Origin: DATIYF01 sp035517775
Lineage (GTDB): Bacteria > Acidobacteriota > Terriglobia > Terriglobales > Acidobacteriaceae
Reading direction: 5' to 3'
NCBI GenBank assembly: GCA_035517775.1
Contig: DATIYF010000089.1
Coordinates: 1-64,000 of the forward strand
DNA length: 64,000 nt
Part shown: in pieces, positions 31,740-40,371 of the stretch
Layout: each line of letters begins with the position of its first letter
Numbering within the stretch: the stretch's first letter is position 1
The notes under the pieces: model-generated
What the model was told of the DNA's origin: nothing
What the model saw: the letters and a program-made list of their open reading frames with translations, nothing else
The model's database searches: none
Program-made: the position numbers and the translations under genes

Positions 31740-32177
31740 TCACTTCATCAGCAGATTGGTGTGGCTGGCTACGCACTGCCACTGGTCACCGCTCTGGATC
31801 CAGGTATCGGTAAAGCGGCCGAAGTGCTCGAACGGCTTTCCTTTGTAGGTCCCTTTGGTGTGATAGGTGCCGAAGACTACCGCCGCTTGCGAGTAAAGGT
31901 GCACGCTCACATCGTCATTGGCGATCAGGCTGGCGTGATAGGCGGGATCTTGCAGATCGTTTAGGAAAGCGGCCTTGTTCATCACCGTTCCATCGTAGTC
32001 GGTGTAAACGAAAGAGTCCGCCACCAGGCTTTGCAAGGCCCGGGCGTCATGGTGAAGCTGGGCCTGGTTCCAGGCGTTTTCCAGCGCGATGAGTTTGCTC
32101 TGTGCGGCGCCGCCGTTGTTCTGCGCCAGGGCAGGAACTGTAAACAAGAGAACGAGCCATAGGGACCGGAGTTTCAT
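31740..32177 (-). CDS. Exported SnoaL/DUF4440-like (NTF2-fold) protein
   Basis: From the ATG at 32177 (MKLRSLWLVLLFTVPALAQ, a signal peptide) the protein has 145 residues. KLIALENAWNQAQLHHDARALQSLVADSFVYTDYDG, KAAFLNDLQD and a closing TDTWIQSGDQWQCVASH match the DUF4440/SnoaL-like cone fold, which binds small ligands or acts as a simple enzyme. No specific catalytic residue can be assigned. Convergent with the gene ending at 31672. Confidence 0.75.
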   Translation of the reverse strand: MKLRSLWLVLLFTVPALAQNNGGAAQSKLIALENAWNQAQLHHDARALQSLVADSFVYTDYDGTVMNKAAFLNDLQDPAYHASLIANDDVSVHLYSQAAVVFGTYHTKGTYKGKPFEHFGRFTDTWIQSGDQWQCVASHTNLLMK

Positions 32178-32432
32178 CTGCTTTTTCTTTCGGCCGAATT
32201 CGCCTGCTACTGTTTTGCCCCAGCGCCTGCTTTCGGGCAAGTGACTTTGGTGGCGTAGCACTAGCGCGGTGGTGTATGGCCGGTCGCCGCGTGCGCAGCA
32301 GCGCAGTCATACGCAGCATTTCAGCGCTTCCCAAAGCGGCGTGTCTTGGCTTCCTTAGTTCCGGCCAAAATTTATTCCGACCGCGGGTCACCATCCGCGG
32401 AGTGGATTAAAATAGGGTTAGGAGCAATCCCG

Positions 32433-32669
32433 TTGGCAAAATTTGAAGACTGCCTGCAGCGCCTGGAAAAGATTGTCCAGGAGCTGGAAAAGGGCGAAGT
32501 GCCGCTGGAAAAGTCGCTGACCCTCTTCGAGGAGGGAATGCAACTCTCGGCGGCGTGCCGCAAAGAGCTGGAAGAAGCCGAAGGCAAGGTGGAAATCCTG
32601 CTCAAGCAAAACGGGAAGCTCCAGGCCGAACCGTTCGAGCCCCTCACCGGAAAGGCGCCGAAAAAGTAA
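32433..32669 (+). CDS. xseB: Exodeoxyribonuclease VII small subunit
   Basis: XseB pairs with XseA to degrade single-stranded DNA from both ends. The 78-residue frame has the small-subunit pattern AKFEDCLQRLEKIVQELEKGEVPLEKSLTLFEEGMQLSAACRKELEEAE. I place the start at the TTG at 32433, preceded by AGGAG at a good distance; the frame is open to 32346, but that extension is not XseB-like. XseA is not in the window. It is followed by a degenerate receiver and then a prenyl synthase gene; xseB-ispA is a common gene pair. Confidence 0.88.
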   Translation: MAKFEDCLQRLEKIVQELEKGEVPLEKSLTLFEEGMQLSAACRKELEEAEGKVEILLKQNGKLQAEPFEPLTGKAPKK

Positions 32670-32782
32670 GCGCCACCCCCGGGTCGTCGTCGCTCGTGAT
32701 GTTCAACAACTGCCGGGTGCGCGTGCGCACTTTGCAGCTAGCTGTGGCCGTAAGACGATGGTCATTTTCACGGGGGTAGGTC

Positions 32783-33154
32783 ATGGAACGCGCCAGCGTA
32801 ATTCTTCTGCAAGGGAATCCCCGGCTTTCTCAGACCCTGATTGCCGGCTTATCCCGGAAATTTCAATCCGTTCGGGAGGCGCGCTCGCTGGGCGACCTGC
32901 GGGTCGCGGCCGCCAAGCACCGTGCCGAAGTTCTGATCGTAGATATGGAGGTCGCCTCCGTTTCCGACGTCGAGCATCTCACCCAGGAGTTTCCCGGCGT
33001 CTCGATTGTCTGCAATCATCGGCTCGCCGATGAATCGCTGTGGACCAAAGCCTTGAGCGTGGGAGCGGCAGATTGCTGCCCCTCCTGTGATCCCGGCAGC
33101 ATTCTGCGCGCCGCCCTGCGGGTTGTGCCGCAGGCTCGGCGCATGGCAGCATAA
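32783..33154 (+). CDS. Degenerate response-regulator receiver (stand-alone)
   Basis: A 123-residue protein with a CheY-like alternation of strands and helices: ASVILLQGNPRLSQTL, AEVLIVDMEVASVSDVEHL (an Asp in the phospho-acceptor position), GVSIVCNHRLADESLWTKALSVGAADC. The acidic pair expected after strand 1 is replaced (LQGN), and the Thr/Ser and Lys of the switch region are absent or misplaced. It is therefore likely a pseudo-receiver that binds partners without normal phosphorylation. It separates xseB from the prenyl synthase gene. No output domain. Family call is moderate. Confidence 0.6.
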   Translation: MERASVILLQGNPRLSQTLIAGLSRKFQSVREARSLGDLRVAAAKHRAEVLIVDMEVASVSDVEHLTQEFPGVSIVCNHRLADESLWTKALSVGAADCCPSCDPGSILRAALRVVPQARRMAA

Positions 33155-33193
33155 GAAATCAGCAAAACCAGAAGGACGCCGCAGAGTGGCGCC

Positions 33194-33265
33194 TTTCCTT
33201 GCCTCTTTTACGTTTCCTTTGCGCCCTTTGGGGATATTCTCCGCGGTCTTGGCGGCTTGATGTCG
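33194..33265 (-). repeat. Degenerate repeat, copy 7
   Basis: On the minus strand: CCGCCAAGACCGCGGAGAA, CCCCAAAGGGCGCAAAGGAAACG. It precedes the prenyl synthase start codon, where the frame happens to stay open upstream. Confidence 0.5.
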
Positions 33266-33333
33266 TGCTTTCCCTCTTCCCGAAAAGCTCTCCCCGCCTT
33301 AAGCTTCTGCCTTGCTATACTCACGTTTCTCGC

Positions 33334-34215
33334 ATGCTCAAAGAGACTCTGGAACGAGGCCAGGCCCTGACCGATGCGGCGCTGGAGCGCCTGCTGCCCG
33401 CGGCCTCGCAACCTCCGGTAAAGATTCACCAGGCGATGCGGCACAGTGTATTTGCCGGCGGCAAGCGGCTGCGGCCAATTCTTTGCCTGGAAACCGGACG
33501 TATGGTCGCCGGCACGCTGCCTGCTGGCATTGACGAGCTCGGCGCAGCCCTCGAAATGCTGCATACCTACTCGCTGATCCATGACGACCTGCCCGCGCTC
33601 GATAACGACGACCTGCGCCGCGGCCGGCCTACCTGCCACAAAGTTTTCGGCGAAGCGCTGGCCATTCTGGCGGGTGATGCCTTGCAGACCCAGGCCTACG
33701 AGGTGCTGGCGAAGCTTCACTGTCGGCCCGAGGCGCGTGTGCGCATTATCTCCGAAATCGCCCACGGCACCGGCACCGTCGAGGGCATGATCGGCGGGCA
33801 GGTGGTGGATCTCGAGGCCGAGCACACCAGGCCTGACCTCAAGATGCTCGAATACATCCATCGCTCGAAGACCGCGGCCTTGATCACTGCCAGCGTGGTG
33901 AGTGGCGGAATCTATGCCGGGGTTGCCGATGCGAAAGTGGCTGAACTGCGTTCCTTCGGGCAATCCATCGGCTTGGCCTTTCAGATTGTGGATGACGTGC
34001 TTGACGTGACACAAACCTCCGAGCAATTGGGCAAGACCGCAGGCAAAGACACCGCTGCGGAAAAAGTGACTTACCCGGCGCTTTTCGGCATAGAGGAATC
34101 TCTGAAAAAGGCCGACGGGCTGGCAGATTCGGCCTGCGCCTCGCTCGCAGGCTTTGGCGCGCGCGCCGAAGCCTTGCAATCGCTGGCGCGCTTTCTGGTG
34201 GAAAGAAAGAAGTGA
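33334..34215 (+). CDS. ispA: Polyprenyl diphosphate synthase (farnesyl/geranylgeranyl type)
   Basis: A 293-residue trans-prenyltransferase that condenses IPP with allylic diphosphates to give FPP or GGPP. The start is the ATG at 33334; the longer upstream frame is repeat sequence. GGKRLRPIL (IPP binding), the first Asp-rich motif DDLPALDNDD (D84, D85, D90), GRPTCHKVFGEALAILAGDAL, GQVVDLEAE and the second Asp motif (DDVLD) with LGKTAGKD are all present. Chain length cannot be settled by eye; the position after xseB favours IspA. Confidence 0.9.
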   Translation: MLKETLERGQALTDAALERLLPAASQPPVKIHQAMRHSVFAGGKRLRPILCLETGRMVAGTLPAGIDELGAALEMLHTYSLIHDDLPALDNDDLRRGRPTCHKVFGEALAILAGDALQTQAYEVLAKLHCRPEARVRIISEIAHGTGTVEGMIGGQVVDLEAEHTRPDLKMLEYIHRSKTAALITASVVSGGIYAGVADAKVAELRSFGQSIGLAFQIVDDVLDVTQTSEQLGKTAGKDTAAEKVTYPALFGIEESLKKADGLADSACASLAGFGARAEALQSLARFLVERKK

Positions 34216-34285
34216 CCTGGCCGGGCGCCCCTCTGCTTGCCTGTCTCCTGTATGGTAAAAATAGAGGTCTTCCAACGAGGAACGC

Positions 34286-35038
34286 TTGACTGATTTGTCC
34301 TCTCCTCCGCTCGATGTACTGGCCGTTGCCGCCCATCGCGACGATGTGGAGCAGACCTGCGGCGGCACCCTGCTCAAAATGGCGCAACTTGGCTATCGCG
34401 CCGGAATTCTCGACCTCACCCAGGGCGAAATGGGCACGCGCGGTACCGCGGAAGACCGCGCCCGCGAAGCCGCCGAGGCGGCGAAGATTCTGCGCGTCTG
34501 CTGGCGGCAGGCGCTCGATATTCCCGACGGCCGGGTGGAAAACACCTGGGAGAACCGCCTGAAGGTGGCGCGGGTGATTCGCGAGCAGCGCCCGCGCGTG
34601 CTCATCATTCCCTACTGGCAGGGCCGTCACCCGGATCACTATTCCTCTTCGGTTCTGGGCTATGAGGCTTGTTTTCAGGCCGGCCTGGGCAAGCTGGTGC
34701 TTACCCGGCAGGGGGCAACTGACGATCCTCTGCCTCCTCATCGCCCCTTCAAAATTCTCTATTCCTCGCTTTATTACGACGCCCGCCCCACCTTCGTAGT
34801 GGATATCACCGAGCAATTCGAGGCGCGCTTCCGCTCGCTTATGGCTTACCGATCGCAGTTCGCGGATCAGGAAGCCGGCAAAGACATCTTCCCTGCTGAA
34901 AAAGAGATTCGTTCCCGCGTCGAAGCCATGGCTCGCTACTACGGCATGCTGGCCGGCGTCACCTATGGCGAGCCCTACGTGCAGAAGGAAGTCGGCCTGG
35001 TGGAAGACGTCACCCTGATTCCGGTGAAGTCCGTGTAA
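34286..35038 (+). CDS. bshB1: LmbE-type deacetylase, bacillithiol biosynthesis BshB1-like
   Basis: A 250-residue zinc deacetylase starting at a TTG (34286) with SD GAGGAA. LDVLAVAAHRDDVEQTCGGTLL carries the N-terminal metal motif (H17, D19, D20, the usual AHPDD read here as AHRDD), and YWQGRHPDHYSSS carries the second. DLTQGEMGTRGTAEDRAREAAEAAKIL and FVVDITEQFEARF match BshB1, which deacetylates GlcNAc-malate to make GlcN-malate for bacillithiol. bshA and bshC are not in this window, so pathway membership is inferred from family resemblance. Confidence 0.82.
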   Translation: MTDLSSPPLDVLAVAAHRDDVEQTCGGTLLKMAQLGYRAGILDLTQGEMGTRGTAEDRAREAAEAAKILRVCWRQALDIPDGRVENTWENRLKVARVIREQRPRVLIIPYWQGRHPDHYSSSVLGYEACFQAGLGKLVLTRQGATDDPLPPHRPFKILYSSLYYDARPTFVVDITEQFEARFRSLMAYRSQFADQEAGKDIFPAEKEIRSRVEAMARYYGMLAGVTYGEPYVQKEVGLVEDVTLIPVKSV

Positions 35039-35087
35039 CTGAGAACCGGGAGCTATCGGCCGAGGACTCTTCCCGCTCCTTGACGGC

Positions 35088-35780
35088 CTATCTCTTCACC
35101 GCCACCGCCACGCCATCCCTGATCGGCAAAATGGTCGTAAACAAGTCGGGCGATTTATAGAGCAGCCGGTTGAATTCCAGAATTGCCTTGAGCTTCGGGT
35201 CGGTTGGGTTCTTCTGCGTGACTTCACCATTCCACAAAACATTGTCGGTGACAAAGAGCCCGCCCCGGCGCAGCCGCGGCAGCGCCAGCCGAAACACGCG
35301 CGGATAATCTTCCTTATCCACATCGTTGAAGATCACATCGAACTGCTGCTTCTCTTCCGAGAGCAATTCCAGCGCGTCCCCAATCTTGAGGGTGATCTGT
35401 TTGCTCACGCCCGCGCGGGCAAAATAGCCGCCAGCCTCTTCCGCATTCTTGCGGTCGGAATCGGTGTAAAACACGCGGCCATCCTCACCCACCGCCCGCG
35501 CCCACCAGAGGGTCGAATATCCGATGGCCGAGCCGAGTTCAAAGACCGTCTTGGCCCCGATCATCAGCGCCAGTTGGTGAAGCACTCGCCCTACCGCCGG
35601 GCCGACAATCGGAATGCTGCGCCGGGTGGCCTCGGCCTCCATCTGGCGGAGCACTTCGTCGCGCGGCGGCAGCATTTCGTAGAGATAGTCATCCACGCCA
35701 GGATAAGTAATTCCTTCCTCGCGCCACTCGGGACGTATTTGGGGTGGCATTGCCTTAACTTTCCCTCGGGAATCTGCCAT
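35088..35780 (-). CDS. SAM-dependent O-methyltransferase (class I, COMT-like)
   Basis: A 230-residue methyltransferase. AKTVFELGSAIGYSTLWWARA is the SAM-binding motif I (E-LGSAIGYST), RVFYTDSDRKNAEEA motif II, and FDVIFNDVDKEDYPRVFRLALPRLRRGGLFVTDN the metal/catalytic region of the O-methyltransferase family 3. Substrate could be a catechol-like or other small molecule. Separate from its neighbours by convergent orientation with bshB1. Confidence 0.85.
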   Translation of the reverse strand: MADSRGKVKAMPPQIRPEWREEGITYPGVDDYLYEMLPPRDEVLRQMEAEATRRSIPIVGPAVGRVLHQLALMIGAKTVFELGSAIGYSTLWWARAVGEDGRVFYTDSDRKNAEEAGGYFARAGVSKQITLKIGDALELLSEEKQQFDVIFNDVDKEDYPRVFRLALPRLRRGGLFVTDNVLWNGEVTQKNPTDPKLKAILEFNRLLYKSPDLFTTILPIRDGVAVAVKR

Positions 35781-35809
35781 CTATCCTCCCACTGACGATC
35801 GCGAATCCT

Positions 35810-36514
35810 TCAATTGCCAAGGGTCTGCCCCGGCTTCATTTCTACAATCTCTACCCCAGAGGCCAGCTTCTCGAGTGCGCCAGGCGTTCCCGTGAGCAGG
35901 GGAAAGGTCCCGAAGTGCATAGGGATTACAATTTTCGGCTGCAGCAACTTGCAGGCGTACGCGGCCTCGCGCGGGCCCATGGTGAAATGATCGCCGATGG
36001 GCAGCATGGCAATCTCGGGCGCGTAGAGTTCGCGAATGATCTGCATATCGCCGAACACGGCCGTGTCGCCGGCGTGGTAAATCTTCACTCCATTGGGAAA
36101 CTCGATCACGTAGCCGCAGGCTTCGCCGCCATAGATGATCTGCCCTTGGTCGAGAATTCCGCACGAGTGGTCGGCATGCACCATGGTGACTTTGATATCT
36201 CCAACGCTCTGCGTGCCGCCCTTGTTCATGGGCGCGATCTGCTTGACGCCCTTCTTCTCCAGCCAGGCGCACAGCTCGAAGATGCCCACCGCCACTGGAT
36301 TGTGCTTCCTGGCTATTTCGACTGCGTCGCCAATGTGATCGCCGTGCCCGTGAGTGCAAAGCAGCACATCCACTTTCTTGACGTCTTTCTCCGCCGCCGG
36401 GCACATGGGATTGCCCATTACCCAGGGATCTACCAGCACCGTCTTGCCGCCTGGCGTCTCGATGCGAAAAGTCGCATGCCCCAGCCACGTAAGTCTGATT
36501 CCTTTAAGATTCAT
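35810..36514 (-). CDS. UPF0173 metal-dependent hydrolase
   Basis: A 234-residue metallo-beta-lactamase-fold protein of the UPF0173 group. LTWLGHATFRIETPGGKTVLVDPW, the metal motif CTHGHGDHIGD (H55, H57, D59, H60), VHADHSCG, YHAGDTAVFGDM and PIGDHFTMGP are all in order. Length matches the family. Substrate is not known for this group. Upstream of the O-methyltransferase gene on the same strand with a 29-base gap, so likely co-transcribed. Confidence 0.88.
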   Translation of the reverse strand: MNLKGIRLTWLGHATFRIETPGGKTVLVDPWVMGNPMCPAAEKDVKKVDVLLCTHGHGDHIGDAVEIARKHNPVAVGIFELCAWLEKKGVKQIAPMNKGGTQSVGDIKVTMVHADHSCGILDQGQIIYGGEACGYVIEFPNGVKIYHAGDTAVFGDMQIIRELYAPEIAMLPIGDHFTMGPREAAYACKLLQPKIVIPMHFGTFPLLTGTPGALEKLASGVEIVEMKPGQTLGN

Positions 36515-36538
36515 CGCTTCTTTTCTTTCCTGGCAGTC

Positions 36539-36646
36539 AGCATTCAGCGGTCAGCGCTCAGTCACGACAGCTACCTGCATGACTGCTTCGCGATTTGTAA
36601 ACGCCTGCACCCGGTCCGCGCGAAGCGGAGCTGACTGCTGAATGCT
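36539..36646. repeat. Inverted repeat of CAGTCAGCATTCAGC type
   Basis: AGCATTCAGCGGTCAGC (36539-36555) and GCTGACTGCTGAATGCT (36630-36646) are complementary at 16 of 17 positions, 74 bases apart. They lie between the divergent UPF0173 and hpt genes. Similar CTCAG/GTCAG steps occur at 5456-5516. Confidence 0.6.
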
Positions 36647-36684
36647 TAGTGCTGAGTTCGACAGCTAGTTTAATATGAACCCCC

Positions 36685-37236
36685 GTGATCGAGCTAAAGG
36701 TGCTCATCCGGCGGGAGCAGATCGCGCAGCGCGTGGCCGAACTGGGCGCGCAGATCACGCGCGATTTTTCCAGCGAAGCCATCATCCTGATCGGCGTCCT
36801 GAAAGGCGCGGCCATTTTTCTTAGCGACCTTGCCCGCCAGGTGCAGTTGGATGCCACTTTTGACTTCATTGGCGTTTCCAGCTACGGCGCCCGGCCCGAC
36901 CCTGACCACGAACTGCGCCATGGCTGGGATTCCACCGGCGAGGTGCGCCTGACCAAGGATGTGGATCAATCCGTGAAGGGCAAGAACGTGATTCTGGTCG
37001 AAGATATTCTCGATACCGGCCTCACCCTGACTTTTCTTAAGAACATCCTTCTGGCCCACGGGCCGAAGACATTTCGCATCGCTGCCCTGCTCGATAAGCC
37101 CTCGCGCCGCCGGCTGCCTATGCGGGCCGACTATCTGGGGTTCACTATTCCCGATGAATTTGTGGTCGGCTATGGGCTCGACTTCGCCGAGATGTATCGC
37201 AACCTGCCTGATATCTGCATTTTGCCGCGCGAGTAG
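36685..37236 (+). CDS. hpt: Hypoxanthine phosphoribosyltransferase
   Basis: A 183-residue purine salvage enzyme that converts hypoxanthine or guanine plus PRPP to IMP or GMP. It uses a GTG start at 36685. IILIGVLKGAAIFLSDLARQV, the PRPP loop VILVEDILDTGLTL and the C-terminal DEFVVGYGLDFAEMYRNLPDI are family signatures. First gene of a likely hpt / GAF-SpoIIE phosphatase / lysA run (35 bases, then a 4-base overlap). Confidence 0.93.
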   Translation: MIELKVLIRREQIAQRVAELGAQITRDFSSEAIILIGVLKGAAIFLSDLARQVQLDATFDFIGVSSYGARPDPDHELRHGWDSTGEVRLTKDVDQSVKGKNVILVEDILDTGLTLTFLKNILLAHGPKTFRIAALLDKPSRRRLPMRADYLGFTIPDEFVVGYGLDFAEMYRNLPDICILPRE

Positions 37237-37271
37237 ATGGCGGTGCGGCGGCTGATATCATAGAGCCTCCC

Positions 37272-39044
37272 ATGGCGAACTCCGCTACACCGGACGTCGG
37301 CTTCCGAGTCGAGCCGCTCCTGCTCGAAGTCGCCGACGTGGTCAACACCACGCTCGATCTCGATACCACATTGCGCCGCGTGGCTGAACTGGTGCGCAAA
37401 GTCATTGACTATCAAATTTTTGCCATTCTTTTACTCAATGAGAAGAGCCAGGAGTTGCATGTCCGCTTCCAGGTCGGCTACCCGCGGGAGGTGGCCGACC
37501 GGGTGCGCATCAAGGTAGGCGAGGGCGTCACCGGCCAGGCGGCGCAGCGGCGCGAGGCAGTTTTGGTGGGCGACGTGAGCCGCGAGTCTTCCTACATCGC
37601 GGCCGTGCCTGAGGTGCGCTCCGAGTTGGCGGTTCCCCTCATCGTCAAGAACCGGGTGATCGGGGTGATTGATATCGAATCCACACAGCCCGATTACTTT
37701 ACCGAGGAGCACAGGCGCCTGCTCAGCCTGATCGGCTCGCGCATGGCCGTGGGCATCGAGAACGCGCGCCTGCACACCCGCACCACCCGCCAGGCCCGCA
37801 CCTTGCTGCTGCTCAATGAAATTGCCCGCGAGTTGACCTCGATTCTGAACCTCGACGAACTGCTCAAGCACATCGCCGAGCTGCTCAGCCGGCTGATTGA
37901 TTACCAGATGTTCAGCATCCTGCTGCTTGATTCTGCCGGCAAGTCGCTGCAGCATCGCTTCTCGCTGCGCTTCCAGGAAAACATTCACATCAAGCACGAT
38001 ATTCCGCTGGGCCATGGCGTCGTGGGCTTCGCCGCCGAGCACAAGCAGGCGGTGCTGGTGCCGGATGTCAGCAAAGACGCTCGCTACATCCAGCTCAATC
38101 CCGAAACCCGCTCTGAGCTGGCCGTTCCCCTCATCTACAAAGACAAAGCCATCGGCGTGCTCGATCTGGAGCATACCCGCCGCGGTTTTTTCACCGACGA
38201 CCACCGCCGCACCATTTCCACGCTCGCCGCCCAGATCGCCATTGCCATCGAAAACGCCCGCCTTTACGAAGAAATTGCCCGCCAGGAAAAACGCCTGGAG
38301 CGCGACCTGGCCCTGGCCCGCGAATTGCAAATGCGCCTGCTGCCGCCTTCCACGCCCAAGCTTCAGAACCTGGAAATTGCCGCTAAGTTCGTTCCCGCGC
38401 GCGCCATCGGTGGCGACCTGTATGACTTTGTCAGCTATTCGCTCTCCCGCACCGCGCTGGTGATCGGGGACGTGAGCGGCAAAGGTGCGCCCGCCGCCAT
38501 CTATGCCGCCCTGGTCAGCGGCATCCTTCGCTCTCACACCCCGATGGAGCCCAGCCCCGCGGAGATGCTTTCAGCCGTCAACTTCTCGCTGGGTGAGCGC
38601 AGGATTGCCGGCCAGTTCGTCTCGTTGATTTATGCCGTCTGGGATGATTCCGACCTGACCTTGCGCGTGGCCAGCTCTGGCCTGCCTCGCCCGATCTACT
38701 GCCATGACGGCAAGACGGAGATCATCGAGGCCACCGGACTGCCGCTCGGCCTGTTCGAAGATGCCGACTATGACGAGCTCAGCTACCAGGCCAAGCCCGG
38801 CGATCTGTTTGTTTTCTTCAGCGACGGCATTCTCGACGCCACCAATCAGGCCGGCGAGCTTTTCGGCCGCCGCCGGGTCGAGGAGATCGTCGCCCGGTGC
38901 GCGCGCATGTCGGCCGATTGTGTGGTCGAATCGCTCTTCAAAGCGGTCAACGAATATGCCGCCAACACCGAGGCCTTCGACGATGAGACCGTGGTCGCCA
39001 TCAAGGTGAAGGCTGCCGAGAAGAGCTCCGGAACGCCTTCATGA
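37272..39044 (+). CDS. GAF-GAF-PP2C (RsbU/SpoIIE-type) phosphatase
   Basis: A 590-residue sensor phosphatase. Two tandem GAF domains occupy residues ~20-165 and ~185-335; both contain RSELAVPLI and GVIDIES / GVLDLEH blocks. A short helical linker (EKRLERDLALARELQMRLLP) leads to a PP2C/SpoIIE domain at ~360-585 with AIGGDLYDFV, LVIGDVSGKGAPAAI, GLPLGLFEDADY and SDGILDATNQAGELFG, where the Asp residues bind metals. Such proteins dephosphorylate STAS-type anti-anti-sigma factors in partner-switching. A STAS protein lies at 57784, but no anti-sigma kinase is nearby, so the partner is unknown. No membrane helices, so cytosolic. Confidence 0.85.
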   Translation: MANSATPDVGFRVEPLLLEVADVVNTTLDLDTTLRRVAELVRKVIDYQIFAILLLNEKSQELHVRFQVGYPREVADRVRIKVGEGVTGQAAQRREAVLVGDVSRESSYIAAVPEVRSELAVPLIVKNRVIGVIDIESTQPDYFTEEHRRLLSLIGSRMAVGIENARLHTRTTRQARTLLLLNEIARELTSILNLDELLKHIAELLSRLIDYQMFSILLLDSAGKSLQHRFSLRFQENIHIKHDIPLGHGVVGFAAEHKQAVLVPDVSKDARYIQLNPETRSELAVPLIYKDKAIGVLDLEHTRRGFFTDDHRRTISTLAAQIAIAIENARLYEEIARQEKRLERDLALARELQMRLLPPSTPKLQNLEIAAKFVPARAIGGDLYDFVSYSLSRTALVIGDVSGKGAPAAIYAALVSGILRSHTPMEPSPAEMLSAVNFSLGERRIAGQFVSLIYAVWDDSDLTLRVASSGLPRPIYCHDGKTEIIEATGLPLGLFEDADYDELSYQAKPGDLFVFFSDGILDATNQAGELFGRRRVEEIVARCARMSADCVVESLFKAVNEYAANTEAFDDETVVAIKVKAAEKSSGTPS

Positions 39045-40345
39045 AGCGCGCGGCAGGCAAAGTTCTGGAAGGTCTGGGATTTTCCTATCAAGGCGGGCGC
39101 CGGGGCGAAGACCCTACCCTGCATTGCGACCGTGTTCCCTTGCCGGAGCTCGCGACGCGCTTTAGCACGCCCCTCTACGTCTACTCTGCTTCGCTCATTC
39201 GAGACCGTCTGCGCGCCTTTGATCGCGCCTTTGGCCCCGCGCCGCATACCATCTGCTATTCGGTAAAGGCCAATTCCAACCTCAGCATTTTGCGCTTGCT
39301 GGCCGGCCAGGGCTGCGGCTTTGACGTCGTTTCCGGCGGAGAGCTGCAACGCGTTTTGCGCCTGGGAAGCAAGACCGCCGGCAAGGTTGTCTTTTCCGGC
39401 GTGGGCAAGACGGCGGATGAAATGCAGATGGCTCTCAAGGCCAATATTCTGCTCTTCAACATCGAGAGCGAATCCGAATTGGAGGCACTGGCCGCGAGTG
39501 CCGCGCGCATGAAGAAGCGGGCCTCGGTCGCTCTGCGAGTCAATCCCGATGTGTCCGCGGAAACGCATCCCTATATCTCCACCGGCCTGCACCAGCACAA
39601 GTTCGGCGTGCCCCTCCGCCAGGCCCGCCGCCTCTACCAACGCCTGGCCGCAAAAAAATATTTACGGGTGGCGGGAGTCAGTGTTCACATCGGCTCGCAG
39701 ATCACCGATATGGCGCCCTTCGCCGCGGCCATGGAGCGCGTGGCAGAACTGGTCACCGGGCTGCGCGCCGACGGCCATTCCATTCTCTACGTAGATGCCG
39801 GAGGCGGCTTAGGCATTGACTATCAGCAGCGCGGCGCTTCCGCCTTCGAGCGGCGTGCTGCCTCTTACGCATCCGCCCTGCTCAAACCTCTAAATGGACT
39901 GAAGGTTCACCTGCTGCTCGAACCCGGCCGCTCGATCGTTGGCCCGGCGGGCGCGCTACTGACTCGGCTGATCTACCGGAAGGAAAATGATCGAAAGAAA
40001 TTTCTGGTGGTGGATGCGGCCATGAATGATCTCATTCGCCCCTCGCTGTACAAAGCTCACCACCAGATTGTTTCCCTTCGGCAAAACCGAGGCGGGGCAA
40101 CAGAGACCGTAGATGTCGTCGGCCCCATCTGCGAGACCGGGGATTTCTTTGCCCGCGGCCGTGAGTTGTCCGTCGTCCAGGAAGGCGGCCTGCTGGCCAT
40201 TCTCGATGCTGGCGCTTACGGCATGTCGCTCGCCTCAAACTACAACTCGCGCCCGCGCGCTGCGGAAGTCCTGGTGGATGGCCGCTCCGTGAAGCTCATC
40301 CGCCGCCGCGAGCGCTTTGAAGATCTGCTTCGGGCGGAAAAATAG
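39041..40345 (+). CDS. lysA: Diaminopimelate decarboxylase
   Basis: A 434-residue PLP enzyme for the last lysine step (meso-diaminopimelate to lysine). ICYSVKANSN has the PLP lysine K76; CGFDVVSGGELQRVL, VSVHIGSQITD, DAGGGLGIDY, LEPGRSIVGPAG and VGPICETGDFFARGREL are family blocks. The ATG overlaps the stop of the upstream phosphatase (ATGA), so it is translationally coupled. Function is clear; the pairing with a signalling phosphatase is not explained. Confidence 0.93.
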   Translation: MKRAAGKVLEGLGFSYQGGRRGEDPTLHCDRVPLPELATRFSTPLYVYSASLIRDRLRAFDRAFGPAPHTICYSVKANSNLSILRLLAGQGCGFDVVSGGELQRVLRLGSKTAGKVVFSGVGKTADEMQMALKANILLFNIESESELEALAASAARMKKRASVALRVNPDVSAETHPYISTGLHQHKFGVPLRQARRLYQRLAAKKYLRVAGVSVHIGSQITDMAPFAAAMERVAELVTGLRADGHSILYVDAGGGLGIDYQQRGASAFERRAASYASALLKPLNGLKVHLLLEPGRSIVGPAGALLTRLIYRKENDRKKFLVVDAAMNDLIRPSLYKAHHQIVSLRQNRGGATETVDVVGPICETGDFFARGRELSVVQEGGLLAILDAGAYGMSLASNYNSRPRAAEVLVDGRSVKLIRRRERFEDLLRAEK

Positions 40346-40371
40346 CTGCCCCTGCCAGCGGTCGCAGAATT

